A stretch of DNA of 64,000 nt from Ahaetulla prasina. Taxonomy: Eukaryota > Chordata > Lepidosauria > Squamata > Colubridae. Made by a program: the position numbers and the translations under genes. Where the stretch lies: positions 104,868,554 to 104,932,553 of the forward strand of contig NC_080539.1 in the NCBI RefSeq assembly GCF_028640845.1. The letters are read 5' to 3'. Below are positions 1-12,794 of the stretch, in pieces (the first letter of the stretch is position 1; every line of letters begins with the position of its first letter). The notes beneath the pieces were generated by a model that saw only the letters and a list, made by a program, of their open reading frames with translations, did no database searches and had not been told where the DNA came from.

Positions 1-133
1 GTGTTGGGAGACATTTGTTTTACTTTGAGTTGAACAATTACTGAATGAATTACTTCATTCCCAGCTGTTTGAATAAAATTTGTTTTTCCATGGACTAAGT
101 TTATTACTACCTACTTGGGCCTGGGTCACAACA
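1..133 (+). mobile_element. LTR 3' end (TGTTGTG...CACAACA family), cut by window edge
   Basis: This is the 3' part of the LTR seen complete in reverse at 14199-14741. It shares the stretch around a GAATAAA polyadenylation signal (about 71-77), the CTACCTACTTGGGCCTG block and the terminal CACAACA ending at 133. The start lies outside the window, so whether this is a solo LTR or part of a provirus cannot be told. Confidence 0.75.
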
Positions 134-149
134 CATATTTATGACAGTT

Positions 150-396
150 GCAGTATCCCAGGTCATGTGAACACCTTTTGTGACCTGACAAGCAAAGACG
201 GTGGGGAAGCCAGATTCTCTTAACAACCTTGTTATTAATTTAGAAACTGCAGTGTTTCACTTAACAAATGTGACAAGAATGGTTGTAAAATGATACAAGG
301 CTCAATGGTCTAGTTTAGCAACAGAAATTTTGGGCTCAGTTGTGGTTGTAGGTCGAAGACTATCTGTACAGCTGTACAGAAACATTGGCTGGGTTC
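150..396 (+). repeat. Interspersed repeat ending in a GTCGAAGACTATCTGTACAG-like motif
   Basis: The block resembles a repeat common in squamates whose copies carry the text 'cacttaacaa ... ggttgtaagtcga ... ctacctgtacag'. Related blocks are at 12795-13120 and 56148-56460. I cannot name the family with certainty; a non-autonomous DNA transposon is my guess. Confidence 0.4.
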
Positions 397-915
397 TTAG
401 TCTGGTAAGGGAGAAAGTCACTGTCTCCCAGAGGGCCTGTGATAAAAATCCATGTATGATTGTGGTACCTGCACAGCATTTATCAGCCATGGCAACTGAC
501 AAGATTGGAAGCACGATCTCACGGGCCACTTTTAGCCTTGGTCCTGGCCAGCTGCTGAGTCTTTTAGACAGTCACCGGGGACGAATCTGGCTCTGGGAAA
601 GCTCTTTAGCTCTGACATGCATAAAAAAAACCTTTTTCCCAGTAGGAGGATTTCCATGCTATTATATGGCAAGCTTGTCAAGACTTATTGATTCCTTATA
701 ACTTAAATGAATGCCCAATATAGTGAGTTCTGACAGCTTTGTGGTTAACATCCTTTATAATGAGTGTTACAGAAGTAGCCATTCATTTTTCAGCGACATC
801 ACTTTCTCTGGAGTTACACATTAGTTTTTCAAAGGAAATCCTTCACTCGTTTTGTTTTCTACAGAATATGTCTGCCATTGATTGTTTCCTGATTGCTTAT
901 TTGTACTCTATGACT
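397..915. other. No recognised feature
   Basis: Short open frames are present on both strands but show no domain, start context or repeat match that I recognise. Confidence 0.5.
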
Positions 916-1077
916 ATCATTAAGTATTGTAAGTGTTGTACCTTGATGAAGGTATCTTTTCTTTTATGTACACTGAGAGCATATGCACCAAGACAAATTC
1001 CTTGTGTGTCCAATCACACATGGCCAATAAAAAAATCTATTCTGTTCTGTTCTGTTCTATTCTATTCTATTCTATTC
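916..1077 (+). mobile_element. L2-type LINE 3' tail plus (TTCTA/TTCTG)n
   Basis: From about 930 the sequence matches the 3' end of the L2-type LINE at 24227-25345 almost base for base: the ACCTTGATGAAGGTATC stretch, then CAAATTCCTTGTGTGTCC and GGCCAATAAA. It is 5'-truncated, as is normal for LINE insertions. The tail runs straight into a pentameric microsatellite at 1036-1077. Confidence 0.85.
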
Positions 1078-4000
1078 AAACAAACATATTGTATGAGCTA
1101 AAGAAAAATTTAACTTTTCCATCATTTGACGTTCAAAATTAATAACCTTGGAATGAAATATTATCAGAGGCAATAATAAACAATGAAGAACGCTAATGTA
1201 GGTAACAAATCTTTTCAAATTGGAAGCTCTACTTCAGTCTGTTTAATTTCAAATAAGGAAAGGAAGTAATTCATCAAGACAGAATTGACCCATGATGATT
1301 ATATGGATGTATTATTTAGGTTTTTTTGGCAACAATACTGAAAATCTCTGTCATTACCTTCTACTGGGCATTTTTTAACTTTTAGTCTGCCTACAGAATT
1401 TATATTTCCATTTTCTTTGCTCAGAGTACAAACTCAGTGTGTCCTCAGGGAAGGTAAAATAAAAGTCAAGATGATGGCCAGAGTTGCACAACTGAAGCTT
1501 TTTTGTGTGTGATGTTTACACATGTAACAAAGGGGCAGATATTTATGGCTGCCATCTTGGTTGTTTTGATCTTTACCCTGAGGCTCCTGTTGATTAACCA
1601 GTCAATGGTTCAGAAGAAATGCTGCATTTACAACATGCCTCTACTTTTCATTAAAGCATTTCCCCCCCCCTTCGGATTTATGAATGAGGTTGAAAAACAA
1701 AGAGGTTGGAACCCATTCCACTATGCTTAATTTCATTCATTCATTCATTCATTCATTCATTCATACATTCATTCATTCATTCATCCCAGCAAAGTTGTCC
1801 CATAGTAGTATCTGACTACTTGGACACTTGAAAAAAATTGGGCTACTTTAATGAATCGCAAAGAGGTGCAGAGCTCATGCGAGATCTCAAGCATTTCTTC
1901 CAAATACTTTTTGAAGCATGCATACATCAACTAACCAGATCTGGTTTTACTTAATTGCTTTGAAAGCCACCAAGATAAACTAGATGTTGAGCAAGGTGAA
2001 CATGAGCTCATACTTTATGGTTATTGCCAAAAGAAGGTAGGTTAAAAAATTTTTTTTTAAAGAAGAAGTGCCAATGTCAAAGGGGGCATATTTGTTTTAA
2101 ACCAAAACAAATAAAAACAATTCCACCCCTGCATCAGATATACGATAAGTACAGTCTAAACTGGTTTATTCCTATGATGTCGCCATGAAATCTGGTGTTT
2201 ACCAAATATGTAAAGACTTTCATTTGAAGCTTTCCCTGCACTGCAAATATAGTTATCTTAAATAGCAATAAATATATAGAATATCTTGGAAAAACTTTCA
2301 CAGAGGTATTATAGCTACTTACTTATGATATGACAAATGCTCCTGAAAACTAGTAGTTTCTTCCTATATAGCTTGATGTATGTCAAAAAGGCACTCCAGA
2401 AGCTGATATATAAATATTGCAATAACAATCCTGTCACCTAATATATGTTCATTTAATAATGAGGTCAATACATAGTTCATTTTCCCATTTTCTAGTCAAT
2501 AGTAGTTTAAATTAGCATTCTTCCATAGTCCAAGAAAGATCCATTATTTACCCACTAATTAACGATCCCATTTTCCCCAATGTTGTGCTGCACTAATGTG
2601 CTTGAACAGAAAAAAACTACACTATTGGAAACTAGTAAGAACAAAAATAATAGTAACCGAGAGTAAAATCAGTAAGAAGAAATAGTTACCTTTATTTCAC
2701 TCCTGCTCTTCTTGTAGAGAGCCTAAAAATAATCAATAACAACCAGAATGATTAAGAAAGGATCTGGGAAGGAATCATTATCAGCTGCTGAAAGAAAAAG
2801 AGAGAACTTAATTTGGTGTTATTAAAAACCCAGCAATTTTTAAATAAATCATACTCAGAGCGAGTATTTTAGCAGTGTTGTACTCTTTCCAAGCACTATA
2901 GAGATCAATTGGTTAAAATAAATAATAGAGATGAATTAAATAAAGAAGAGTCCATATTATAAAGTAGAATTGTCAACATCCATTTGAAAAATTTTCTACT
3001 ATTGTTCCTCCTCTTGCTAATTGCATCCAACATATATAATCAAAATTATATTGGATTTTCCTTTTGTTCTATATCGACAAACTTGCAGTGTTTGTGAAAA
3101 GAGATAAATGTGCTTACTTTTCTCCTTATTGCTATAATTTAGCCATTTTAGTGCTCTTCGTATAGCAAAATGTTGCTTTCTTTTCTTTTCCTCTGCCACA
3201 CAAAGCATTCAATCCATTACGACTCAGCTGCTTAGAGTCCCTGGGAGGCAACCCACTACTCTTTCAGCTTTTCTTACCATTTGGTAAGATTCCTGTGCTT
3301 GGGGCTTTGAAGTATTTCTTTCTTTCTGGAGAAGAACAAAGAATCGTGCAGACCTGGGGCTGCAGGTTCCCATGTGGCTATCTATTTTATTTCAACCCCC
3401 ACTGGATCCCCCTCAAACTCCACCTGTAGTATAATTGTAGCGGCATAATAACTGGCAATCAGTGGCATGGTTTCTTGACAACTTGAGATAGGAAAGAAAC
3501 CTAAATCCTGTAGCAAAAGCCCTGACATTGATTTTATCTATTAAAGAACGAAAATCTCTTGTACTTGATAATATTCAGTTTCCCAAATGAAAGAACCGTA
3601 ACTAGACTGTGCAGTGAAGTCCTTGCTGGAAACAGCCGTATTTGATCGTGATCATTGTGCCTTTCATATCAGTAATGGACAAGCACATGGTTAATAGCTC
3701 CTTCCTATCAGCACCAATCATCATGAATTCTTCAATTCTCTCACACCAAGTAAGTCGTCAACCAGTTGCCAGATTGTTTTAGACCAAAATAGATTGCCTG
3801 GTCTTACTCCATGACTGGGCCCACAGGGACTCTGGTCAGCTATATAGATGATTAGAACACCTACCATATATTAGCAACTGCTCAAGTGGACAGAGACAAC
3901 AGCTTCTGTTTTCAGGTTTGTTCTTCCCCATGAAACTTTGGCCAATATCAACAGTCAATACTACTACTACATCCAATTAGCTTTCCCAGTCCCAATCCCA

Positions 4001-4690
4001 TATTCATAGTCTGAAGAAGAATTAAACCCAAATCTTCCATGAGTTATATCTGTAATGGGGGGGAGGGGGCTCCAGTTCTTTCATGAAGCTTCTTATCCAA
4101 GACACCAACTCTCCAGAGGCCCATAACTTCCTGTTACCTTATCCCCTTTCCTGGTAATTCAGCCAATAATAAAGATTGCTATGTGTTGTTACTGCTGTTA
4201 TGTTATTAAAATGTGTACACTGCTTGACTCCCAGCAATTCTGAGTGGCTGGTATCAATCTACCAAGGAGCCCCTGCTACCATGTCAAAAAAAATTACAGA
4301 AAGGTAAGCTCAGACCATTCTGTTCTGCCATACCAATAAGCTACCACTAGTTACTTTCATCAAGTCCTTTGGTTTGGTTTCCTCTCCTAGATTCTATTCT
4401 TCATATTAGTTCCAACTCTGGAACTTCCTGATCTGGCTCTGTCCAAACTGATGTACCAAAAATGTTTGACACCACTCCAATACATCATCATTCACTACTT
4501 TAAATTAACAACCTAAATCATTCCAGCAAGAGGTCCTCTGAGAAAACAACTAGAGTCAGAGTTCATCATAAGGGGGGGGGGGAAACTTCTGATAATAAAT
4601 TATTTTAAAAGCTCAAAAGGCTCAAAGTAAAACACAGAATAAACCCATGCCAATGTGCTGTTTTATTTAACAGATTCCACTTTCTGCTCA
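1078..4690. other. Long stretch without recognised gene; only a microsatellite
   Basis: AT-rich non-coding sequence. Apart from the (ATTC)n array at 1732-1784 I see no domain-bearing frame or repeat I can name. The longest frames (75 codons or fewer) have no recognisable motif. Confidence 0.5.
1732..1784. repeat. (ATTC)n microsatellite
   Basis: About 13 tandem ATTC units with one interruption (ATAC). Confidence 0.95.
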
Positions 4691-4703
4691 TGAAACCCTA
4701 CTC

Positions 4704-5130
4704 CAGGGGTGAAATGCTACCAGTTTGCTCCGGTTTGGGTGAACCAACAGTGAACTACCGGTTCGGAAGAACTGGTAGTAAAAAAAATGCTTTAAAAAGT
4801 AAAAAAAAAGGTTCAGACGATCATAGCTATGCTGCGCGATCGTCGGAATCTTTTTAAAAACTTTTAAAAAGCATTTTGTACTACCTATTTGCCTGAACTG
4901 ATCGTCCAAACTGATTGTCAATCAGCTGTGCCGTGCGATTGTTGGAATCTTTTTTTTTTGCTTTTTTAAAGCATTTTTTTACTACCAGTTCGGGTGAATA
5001 GGTAGTAAAAAATGCCTTAAAAAGTTAAAAAAAAATTGGCCATGCCTACCCAGTCACATGAGCCACCAAGCCACGCCCACCAAGCCATGCCCACAGAACT
5101 GGTAGCAAAAAATTTTGCATTTCACTACTG
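4704..5130. mobile_element. hAT-type MITE, 427 bp, TSD CCCTACTC
   Basis: It begins CAGGGGTGAAATGC and ends GCATTTCACTACTG, imperfect terminal inverted repeats. Identical 8-bp direct repeats CCCTACTC flank it (4696-4703 and 5131-5138), the size expected of hAT transposition. The interior contains several poly-A/T rich 'actggtagtaaaaaa...gcttttaaa' half-repeats in both orientations and no transposase. Relatives are at 11808, 20292, 58574, 61697 and 62272. Confidence 0.9.
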
Positions 5131-5138
5131 CCCTACTC

Positions 5139-5778
5139 TCTATAATGATACCATAATTCTATGTTGCTGCATGTTTCATTTACCCTATGAAAAGCAGTCA
5201 AATTAATTCGGATGGAGAATTCTGAAGATTTACCCTGGAGAAGTAGTAGTAGCTGAAAGTTGGAAGGATTTCTTTTGAACGAGGATCATTTTTTATTCAA
5301 GTACTAAAAGTACATGAGAACTCCTAATATCCTTTGCACCTGACCTCCCTTGCTTGAACTCATAGAGAACTAAATGTTTTAATCCTAGGCTAAGTAAATA
5401 CCAATGAATTTAATAGGTCTTATAGTTAGGTAAGCAATAGGCTAGAAATTTCAGCTCATTTCTATGCTTTTTAATTCCCATCAACAAGAATGATTTGCCG
5501 TCGGGAACAGAACCTCTGTGTTCTATCACAATTTATTTCTTATTTGATACTAATGCTAAGCAAAACAAGATAGGTATCCCTGTCATGATCTAACTAAGAA
5601 TCTACCAGTCCACATAGGAGAGCTTCGGACATTTGGAGACAATGTGCTTTCTACTTCCCTTCTTTGAAACCTCTATTTGAAGCACGTTCATATCAGTCCA
5701 TTGGCTGATAATCCTTCTACAGTTCAGGTGCGATGAAATATTGTGAATAGTGGCTGCTCTTATGAAAGCTTTGTAACC
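5139..5778. other. No recognised feature
   Basis: Unique-looking AT-rich sequence. A 68-codon minus-strand frame at 5602-5808 runs into the following MITE and has no domain. Confidence 0.5.
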
Positions 5779-5786
5779 CTCTATAG

Positions 5787-5920
5787 CAGGGGTCTCCAAC
5801 CTTGGCAACTTTAAGTCTGGAGGACTTCAACTCCCAGAATGCCTCAGCCAGCTTTACTGGCTGGGGCATTCTGGGAGTTGATGTCCTCCAGGCTTAAAGT
5901 TGCCAAGTTGGAGACCCCTG
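5787..5920. mobile_element. Palindromic hAT MITE, 134 bp, TSD CTCTATAG
   Basis: Near-perfect palindrome: CAGGGGTCTCCAACCTTGG at the left end and its reverse complement at the right, with a short central loop around GCCAGCTTTACTGGC. Perfect 8-bp target duplications CTCTATAG sit at 5779-5786 and 5921-5928. The same family is at 23264, 34106, 48578 and 56920. Confidence 0.93.
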
Positions 5921-5928
5921 CTCTATAG

Positions 5929-7455
5929 CACCCTTCTCTGCATTCTGTATTAAAGTTTCCATCATGGTAGCTGAGAAATACGGAGCACTGAAGACATCAG
6001 CATCAGGAAGGTAGCATCTTGGTGTAGGTACGTCTCAAAGGATGATTTTTCAAGGATCCTGAATTTCCAGGTGTTTCTTCAAGACAATATTTAACAAGCA
6101 GCTGCTTAAAGTTCCCCATAATACAATTCAGAATGTCATGCCACATTTCCAACTCAGATTATATGTCACCTAATGTACTTATTTTAACATGCTTTTACAC
6201 TGTATCATCTCAAAGTGGTTTATCAAACAAATTTTTTTTTTTGTAAAAATAATGAGCAATGTTCATATTGTTTTAATATATACTTTTAAGGCTGAAACTC
6301 ATGTGTGGGAGGTGGGTAGGGAGGAAAATTATAGAGAAGTAATTTACCTGGTATTCATTTAGGGAGATTTCAGTGAAGAGAGAAATCTTCTATATAATCT
6401 GCATCATGAATGTTAGGAGTGAGAACATTCCAGGTTACAAGGGCCACCAGAAAGCACTCCCCTTCTACAGAGCAACTGACTTACAGAGCAAAAAGATTTG
6501 CTCCATGCAAATATAGAAATCTTTCCTTCTTACTCAAAAGAGACCATGCAAATCTCTCAGATCTGCTGAGAGATGCTTGAAGCCCAACTGCTGCAGTCTT
6601 CAAGTCATATAGATACAGAATTTTACCTCAGCAATATTCAAAACCAGCCTAGACTCTGAACAGGGCAAAATATTGGCTCCTTTTTTAAAAAAAAAATAGA
6701 TTTCATTCGTAGGCCTACACTATACATTATTTGAATGCTCGTCATTTATTCATCAAAAATAAAAATAAATAAATATTGTTCTCCTAATTGTCAAGCTAGA
6801 GAAGTGTTATGTAAGGTTGGCTGTAAATCTACAGAAGATTTCTGACAGCTGAAGTTGATTCACTTATTTAAAATTTCTCTCAAGAGTAAAACCTCTAATG
6901 CTCAAGCATTATCTAGTCTAGGTAAGTAGCAACAGAGTTGTGTTATTTTTATACTGCTTAATAGGTTATGTGTTGGTCTGTTGGTCTATAGATGCACTCT
7001 AATCTGTTCAGCGATTGCAAAGATAGAATCAAAAGTTTATTTCCCTTTGGTAATGTACAAGCAGTATATCTCTACAATATTTGCTTGGTCTACAAGTATC
7101 AAAAGAAAAAGAAGTAGAAGCAAACTGGAGGGGTAGGTACAAGAGTTTGTTAACATTGGGTGCTTGTAAATGTCGGCTGTCTTGGTGACAATTCTTGACA
7201 CCCTCCCTCTTTTTAACCTTAGAAAGCAGGAGACTTTCTAAAGCGTTCTGGGCTATTATTGGCTGGAGAGGGGCGTTCCACTTGTATGGCTATGATTTAA
7301 TTAAATGTAATGACTATGTAAGTTATCACGGCCCCTTAATGTATGTACACCTGAAACATAGGCCACATTCTGTGGACAGAGATAACAGTCTGACTCTTGG
7401 CTCACTTCAACTCCCCATTTCTGTTAAATAAAATTAACTTGAACAGTACCCATTG
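5929..7455. other. No recognised gene or named repeat
   Basis: AT-rich sequence with scattered A/T runs. The 7195-7431 open frame (78 codons) has no recognisable domain. Confidence 0.5.
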
Positions 7456-7505
7456 ATAGGATAGGATAGGATAGGATAGGATAGGATAGGATAGGATAGG
7501 ATAGG
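7456..7505. repeat. (ATAGG)n microsatellite
   Basis: About ten ATAGG units, followed by G/A-rich degenerate sequence and then a LINE 3' end in reverse (next entry). The array probably grew from the LINE tail. Confidence 0.95.
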
Positions 7506-7545
7506 GGAGAGGGGGTGAGCGGAGGAGAGGGGAGGAGATGAGACG

Positions 7546-7605
7546 ATACTTTATTTGGCCAAATGTAATTAGACACATTCTTTCACATATTTGTCTATTC
7601 CTTGC
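7546..7605 (-). mobile_element. Decayed L2-type LINE 3' end
   Basis: ACTTTATTTGGCCAAATGTA followed by an 'attagacacattc' stretch is a decayed reverse complement of the L2 tail seen at 28269-28481, on the same side of a pentameric microsatellite. Confidence 0.65.
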
Positions 7606-10600
7606 ATAAAACTTGTTGATTGTAGTTGTCACTTATATTTCAGGAGAAACAAATTACATAATATATTTTAATTGGGTGCTTTATTCTTCATCATATAGCA
7701 AACCAAAAGAACAATAACAACATACCATACTTTTAACTCTGAGCCTTTCCAATTAACCTTTGCTCTTGCCAATTTAAAAAACCGGCCCCATCAAGTTAAT
7801 TAGCTGAGCTGATTAATCTTCTAACTAAATTGACTGAAGCTTGCACCTCTCAAGGCTTTTAATATCCTTCAGTTTCATAATATGGTCTAGTGCTCTTCAT
7901 TTATTATCCTGTGTCTGCTTTTTGTCTCGGAACAAAGAAGGGAAGTACATCAAGAAAAAGCTGTTGCAGATGTAATCGGTATCATTAAGTGGAAGAAATA
8001 ATATCATGAGATCTTTAGACGAAAGCCAATTTGAATGTACATTGTGTTTCAAGGCCCACTTCCTCTGCTCTGTAGATCTTTAAAAGGACCATCCCACCTG
8101 CGTCTGCCAAAACAAAAGAATGTGCAGCCCACGTGATGTTATCAGTCCTTCCTGTGGTATGGCAACAGTATCCTGGTTGTTTTATTGTAAGAGAATTAGT
8201 AATTGTTTTCAGGAGAGGAATGACTCCGTTGGGTGGGATTTCATGGCATCTAGCTCAGTAGAAGTGGGTAGCCTTTGAAAGACACCCAGACACATGACAC
8301 CATTCTCTGGCTGGGGAGGAACCAAATATAGGAACACAGCCATCAAAGCCAATAGTAATCACATAATTTTAAAGTCAGATTCATGAGATGAAGCCTCATG
8401 AACGATGGGATAATTGCATCATTTAAGAAACTGTCTCGAACACCATATAACCTTGTTTAATGCTAGGCTCTTGATTTCTAAATCAAGACGGAATTCTGTT
8501 TTCTTATGAACCTATTGTAGCACTTGTGTGGCTCTCATACCTTGCTCTATACTTCAAAACTCTACATAATTTTACAAATGTCACAATTTAAGCTGTTTTA
8601 AATCTAAAGGTTTGGGTTGTAATTTGCATTTGTACAGTCATTAATATCAAAAGTGGATCAAAGATATCTCGATATATTTTATATTGCAAGAGGGAAATAC
8701 TAAAAAAAAATATCGGTTCCCAAGAATGACTCGGAGGGAGTGATTATAGGAACATATGGTTTTACTTATCCAGATTTGAATTTGCATTTGTTTAGACCAG
8801 GTTTATGGCTCATTGCTGAAGATGTTTGGAAAATATAGTGGTTTGGGCCATGATATCATCAAGAATTTCAGAAATCTGGTCTGGGAAAGACTCTCATTCT
8901 GTTTCCATGTATGGCATTATCTGTAGAGCTGTATGGTTTGAAATAATAAATAAGTTATCTGTGAGCATCACACGTTTGAATGCTCTCTCTCTCAAAGCTT
9001 CATAGGAAACAGAGCAGAGAGACTGTGTATCAATTTAAGGCATCTTCTTAAAACTCGAGTAAAGGGAGAAAATCAAATATAATAGATTTAAGATGTCAGG
9101 TGACTAGTTTTTCAGCTTGAATCTCTTAAGCTGTCCATTTATCTGCAAATAAGCACAGTATGACAAATTCTGAATGAATGCCCTTGTACAGGACTAAATT
9201 GAAATCTTATAAGCCTTTTTGTATTTTCGTCATTGCATATTAGATTATACAATGTGAAGGATAAGATCCATTGGCAAGATTTCTTTTTTCTTTTTGAAAA
9301 AAAATAGGGATCTTATAAAAGTTATCTAGTATCAGTTACTAGACAACAAGAATTATTTTCAGAGCAATTGAAATTGTAAAAATTAATAAATATTATGACC
9401 TCAGCTTCTGTACAGTTTCTTTTTAAAATGAATCTGCTGGATGAAATGTTGAAGTTAGCTTATTAAGTACACTAAAAGTAATTTACCAATTATTGCTTGG
9501 GAAGTATAATTTTATAAAGGAGATTAAAACTATTAAACAAGCAAATGCTACCTCTCTTATCAACTTACTGTTCCCAGGAGGTTTCTTGTAGCTGTTGCTC
9601 TTTGGAAAAGAAATTAAATTTAAGCAAATGAAACTTTATATGTTATTTATTTATTTACTGTATAGAAAGTGCTGAGAGTTGCTTCAACAGTTAAATGGGA
9701 GGCATATAAATTTAATAAATAAATTGTACAGTAGATATAACAACAGATTGAATTCCCTAGTTAGCAAAATTTTGTGAATTATTCACAAAAGTGGTGAATA
9801 ATTTTAGGTAGACTAAGTCATCTGTTTCAAATTTCAGTTTTCTTTCTATTGGCATTAATTCTGCTTCAGAGGTTTTAAAGAGAAGACACATCAGAAAGAT
9901 ATAAAGCAATCATAAACCTGGTTAGTTAAGGAAAACTATAAACAGACCAACAAACCCTATTAATAAAATGTTTTGAATTCTGACTACTCAACTCTTTTAA
10001 AAATCATAGAGTTTATCTTTTCCATTTATTTAATGCCAGACTTGAGCATCAGATGTCATCACACAAATTCATCCCAATAAACATGAAATTAGATGTTTCC
10101 AATTAATTGAAATGTTTTAACTGCTGGTTATTACGTAGTCCAAGATATAGGAGTGTAACTCATGTATGCAACATGTGCATTTGTGACGGGAATTATTTAG
10201 ATTATTTTCCCAAGAACAGCATGTTATTTCTTTAACTGCATGTTATTTGGATTGTGTAATAATGCCATAGCAACCTTTCTGAAAATAGTAATGAATGAAT
10301 TGTGGTAATGGCAGGGTGTTATCTCTTGATAAGAGTTTTCTTTTTAATATAGAAAATCTTGCCAGACTGGTCTGGCAGCCTCTAGACCATTCTATTCAGC
10401 TATGTGATTCACATTTTTCCACGCTGAAGCCAGTTTTTAAGCTACTCATATATAGCCCACTCATCCAGGAACACTGAATATATGGGTCCCCTTTACACCC
10501 TATTATTAAAACAACCCTCTGAAATAGTTTGGACTGAGAGACAGTGACTGACCCATAATTACCGCATGGTTATTTTGGTTGAATGCATCATTCTGTTATT

Positions 10601-10760
10601 CCTATATGTTATCTAATCATTAAACCACCAATATTCTCAGCAGTGCATTCCTGCCCAAATGTCACAGTGACAATTATATTGTTATATGCTTGAATAATAC
10701 ATGCTGAATTCTTCATCTTTCATATCTGGAAACATATGCTGGCACATCTAGATAAGCCCT
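7606..10760. other. Long stretch without recognised gene
   Basis: AT-rich non-coding DNA. The only hint is a LINE-like tail at about 9645-9727 (GGAGGCATATAAATTTAATA then AAATAAAT), typical of reptile LINE 3' ends. The 60-codon frame at 10295 has no domain. Confidence 0.5.
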
Positions 10761-10971
10761 CTACAGTGGTGGGATTCAGCCAGTTCTATCCAGTTTGGGT
10801 GAACCAGTAGCAGTGGCTGTGGGAGGCTCCACCCACCGCCCGGACATCATCATGTCCCATTTTTGATGCTCTGTGTATGTTCAGGTCCTGTGCATCTGTG
10901 GAGGTGGCATGTGCGAGCGAAGCGAGCACGCACGCCGCACGCTCATATTTGCAAATTGTTAGCAAAGGTAA

Positions 10972-11587
10972 TGTTGTGTCTTCGGTTCCCGAGCCTGGCC
11001 TCTTGGCAGAGAGTGACTCAGAGAGTGAGGGGGAAGAGCCGACAGGGCTTCCCTCTGCAGGACCTTCCTCTCTGGCTCCGCTCCAGGTTCCAGAGACAGG
11101 CCAGGTGGAGGAGATGGTGAGGCCTCTTTCTCCCGCACCTTCCCCCTCCCAGTCAACGCCTCAAGATCCAGCTGCTGACAATCAGTCCTGGTTAAATCCC
11201 AGGCATCGCAGAAAGGAGAGGCGGGAACAACAAAAGAAGGGGTGGGGAAGGCCTAGAGAGTGCTGAGTCACGGAGCCACACCCCACAGGGTATAAAAGCA
11301 GGAGGAGCTGCTCTATAGCTTCTTGTGATGGACAAAAACTGACTCTTGGAAACTTTGGCTGCAATATTTCGAGACTAAGAATTTGGCTTCTGGATTTCTG
11401 TTTATTTCTGAACTCTTGGTTGCTCCAGCAATGAACTGCAGTTACGCTGGCTTCTGAGGAGATAAAAGAACTTGGGAGGCAATCACAGGTTTGTTGCCAG
11501 AACAGATATCTGTGGTAGGAATAAATTGCTGGCAGTTATAGTCAGCTCGCGTGTCTTCTTGGTTGTGGTTGGGGGGGGGACAGAACA
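10972..11587 (+). mobile_element. Solo LTR, 616 bp, TSD GGTAA
   Basis: It starts TGTTGTGTC and ends GACAGAACA, imperfect inverted ends. Perfect 5-bp duplications GGTAA flank it (10967-10971, 11588-11592). A TATA box (TATAAAAG, 11291-11298) and an AATAAA signal (11520-11525) mark U3, R and U5. No internal region remains, so it arose by LTR-LTR recombination. An open frame runs from upstream through the first 295 bp to a stop near 11266: an acidic Ser/Glu/Pro-rich segment, then a basic tail containing RHRRKERREQQ. The stop lies about 25 bp before the TATA box. Confidence 0.9.
11291..11298 (+). promoter_or_regulatory. TATA box of the solo LTR
   Basis: TATAAAAG about 320 bp into the LTR, at the expected U3/R position, just after the end of the U3 open frame. 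Confidence 0.7.
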
Positions 11588-11807
11588 GGTAAGTGAACAC
11601 CACCCCTGGCCTTATGGATATTATATGGGTACATTTACTTTTCTGGACATCCACAGCTGGGTTCCTATCAGTTGGTATGATGTACCTCGTGGGGTAACAT
11701 ATTATTGTGTAACTAGGGTGAAAAGGATAATAGGATAGGATATTTAATGTCGCTACCACTCATTGCAACCTAGTATCACCACAGTAATGTTCAGCATTAC
11801 CTTTGCA

Positions 11808-12018
11808 CAGGGGTGAAATGCTCCCAGTTTGGCCGAACCAGTAGCGATGGTGGCTAGTGGTTCAGAGAACCAGTAGTGATGGCGGTGCAAGGGTCTGCCC
11901 ACTCGCCCGGCCATCGTTACTGTTTTTTACCCTCTGCACACGCATAGAAGGGTTTGCACATGCACAGAGGGTCCAAGCGCGCACGGGCATTTGGGAAGGT
12001 AAGTAGATTTCACCCCTG
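11808..12018. mobile_element. hAT-type MITE, 211 bp
   Basis: Ends CAGGGGTGAAATGC and ATTTCACCCCTG are inverted. Flanking 8-mers CCTTTGCA (11800-11807) and CTTTTGCA (12019-12026) match at 7 of 8 positions. Confidence 0.85.
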
Positions 12019-12044
12019 CTTTTGCAGGGAAGAAACTTCAGTCC

Positions 12045-12273
12045 TTGTTTTCATGTCATTGTTGACTCCTGATGACTGCCTAGGCAAGTCCCTGCAGTTT
12101 GCTTGGCAAGGTTTCAGAAGTGATTTGCTATTATCTTCTTCCTGGGACTGAAAGAAAGTGGCTGGCCTAAGGTCATCCAGATGGCTTTGGGCCTCATACA
12201 AAATTAGAACTCATGATCTACCAGTTTCTAACCCGGTGCTAAGCATGACATCAAACTGGCTCTCTATCCTTAG
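12045..12273 (-). mobile_element. tRNA-derived SINE (older family)
   Basis: Read on the minus strand it begins GAGAGCCAGTTTGATG and continues into a tRNA-like head. The body carries 'ggctggcctaaggtcatccag' and 'gactgcctaggcaagtccctgcag'. The same family and orientation occurs at 26011-26220 and 63545-63746. Confidence 0.65.
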
Positions 12274-12794
12274 GTTAACTTCTTGTAAAATGGGGGCCCT
12301 TTTTTGTGCAGGACAGCCTTCATGCTTACTGAAATATACTGTAAGTGTAAAGTTACTGACAACATGGTGATATTTCATGAATTTTGTATTGCATTGTATT
12401 ATATTAAGTTTCTAATATATTATTATATTTTACACAGTGATTAGTTTTTATAATTTATATAATTTATACTATTTATATTCTTTACTATGGATACAAATAC
12501 ACATGCATAAATAGATATATATTTGGTATTAATTTTTTTAGAGTCATAAACTAATTTCAAATTCTTTAAAGCAATCTTCTACTGTTATATGAGGATAGGA
12601 TATTCAAGCTTGCTATTCCAAAGAATGGATAAATTAATACCAATTTCATCAACTTCTGAAAACATTTTTCATAGCATTTCAAAAACAGTTCATTAATAGT
12701 TCTAGAATAGAACTTTCCAATATACTGTATATCTTCAGTAGATTATACAATACATGTAAATCCTCAGCAAAAAATGGTAAGAGGGATAGAGAAC
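12274..12794. other. No recognised feature
   Basis: AT-rich sequence with short TATATT-type simple stretches around 12380-12530. Confidence 0.5.

Larger units (their letters stand above)
10764..11608. mobile_element. hAT-type MITE interrupted by a solo LTR
   Basis: It starts CAGTGGTGGGATTCAGCC and ends near CACCACCCCTG, related to the MITEs at 11808 and 61697. The middle carries a GC-rich segment (10900-10945). A complete LTR with its own target duplication sits inside it (10972-11587), so the MITE is older than the LTR. An 8-bp duplication is only weakly visible (GCCCTCTA versus GCCTTATG). Confidence 0.7.

Noticed and set aside
7402..7632. Frame with Ser-Tyr-Pro-Ile-Leu repeats as a structural protein
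   Set aside because: It is a translation of the (ATAGG)n microsatellite.
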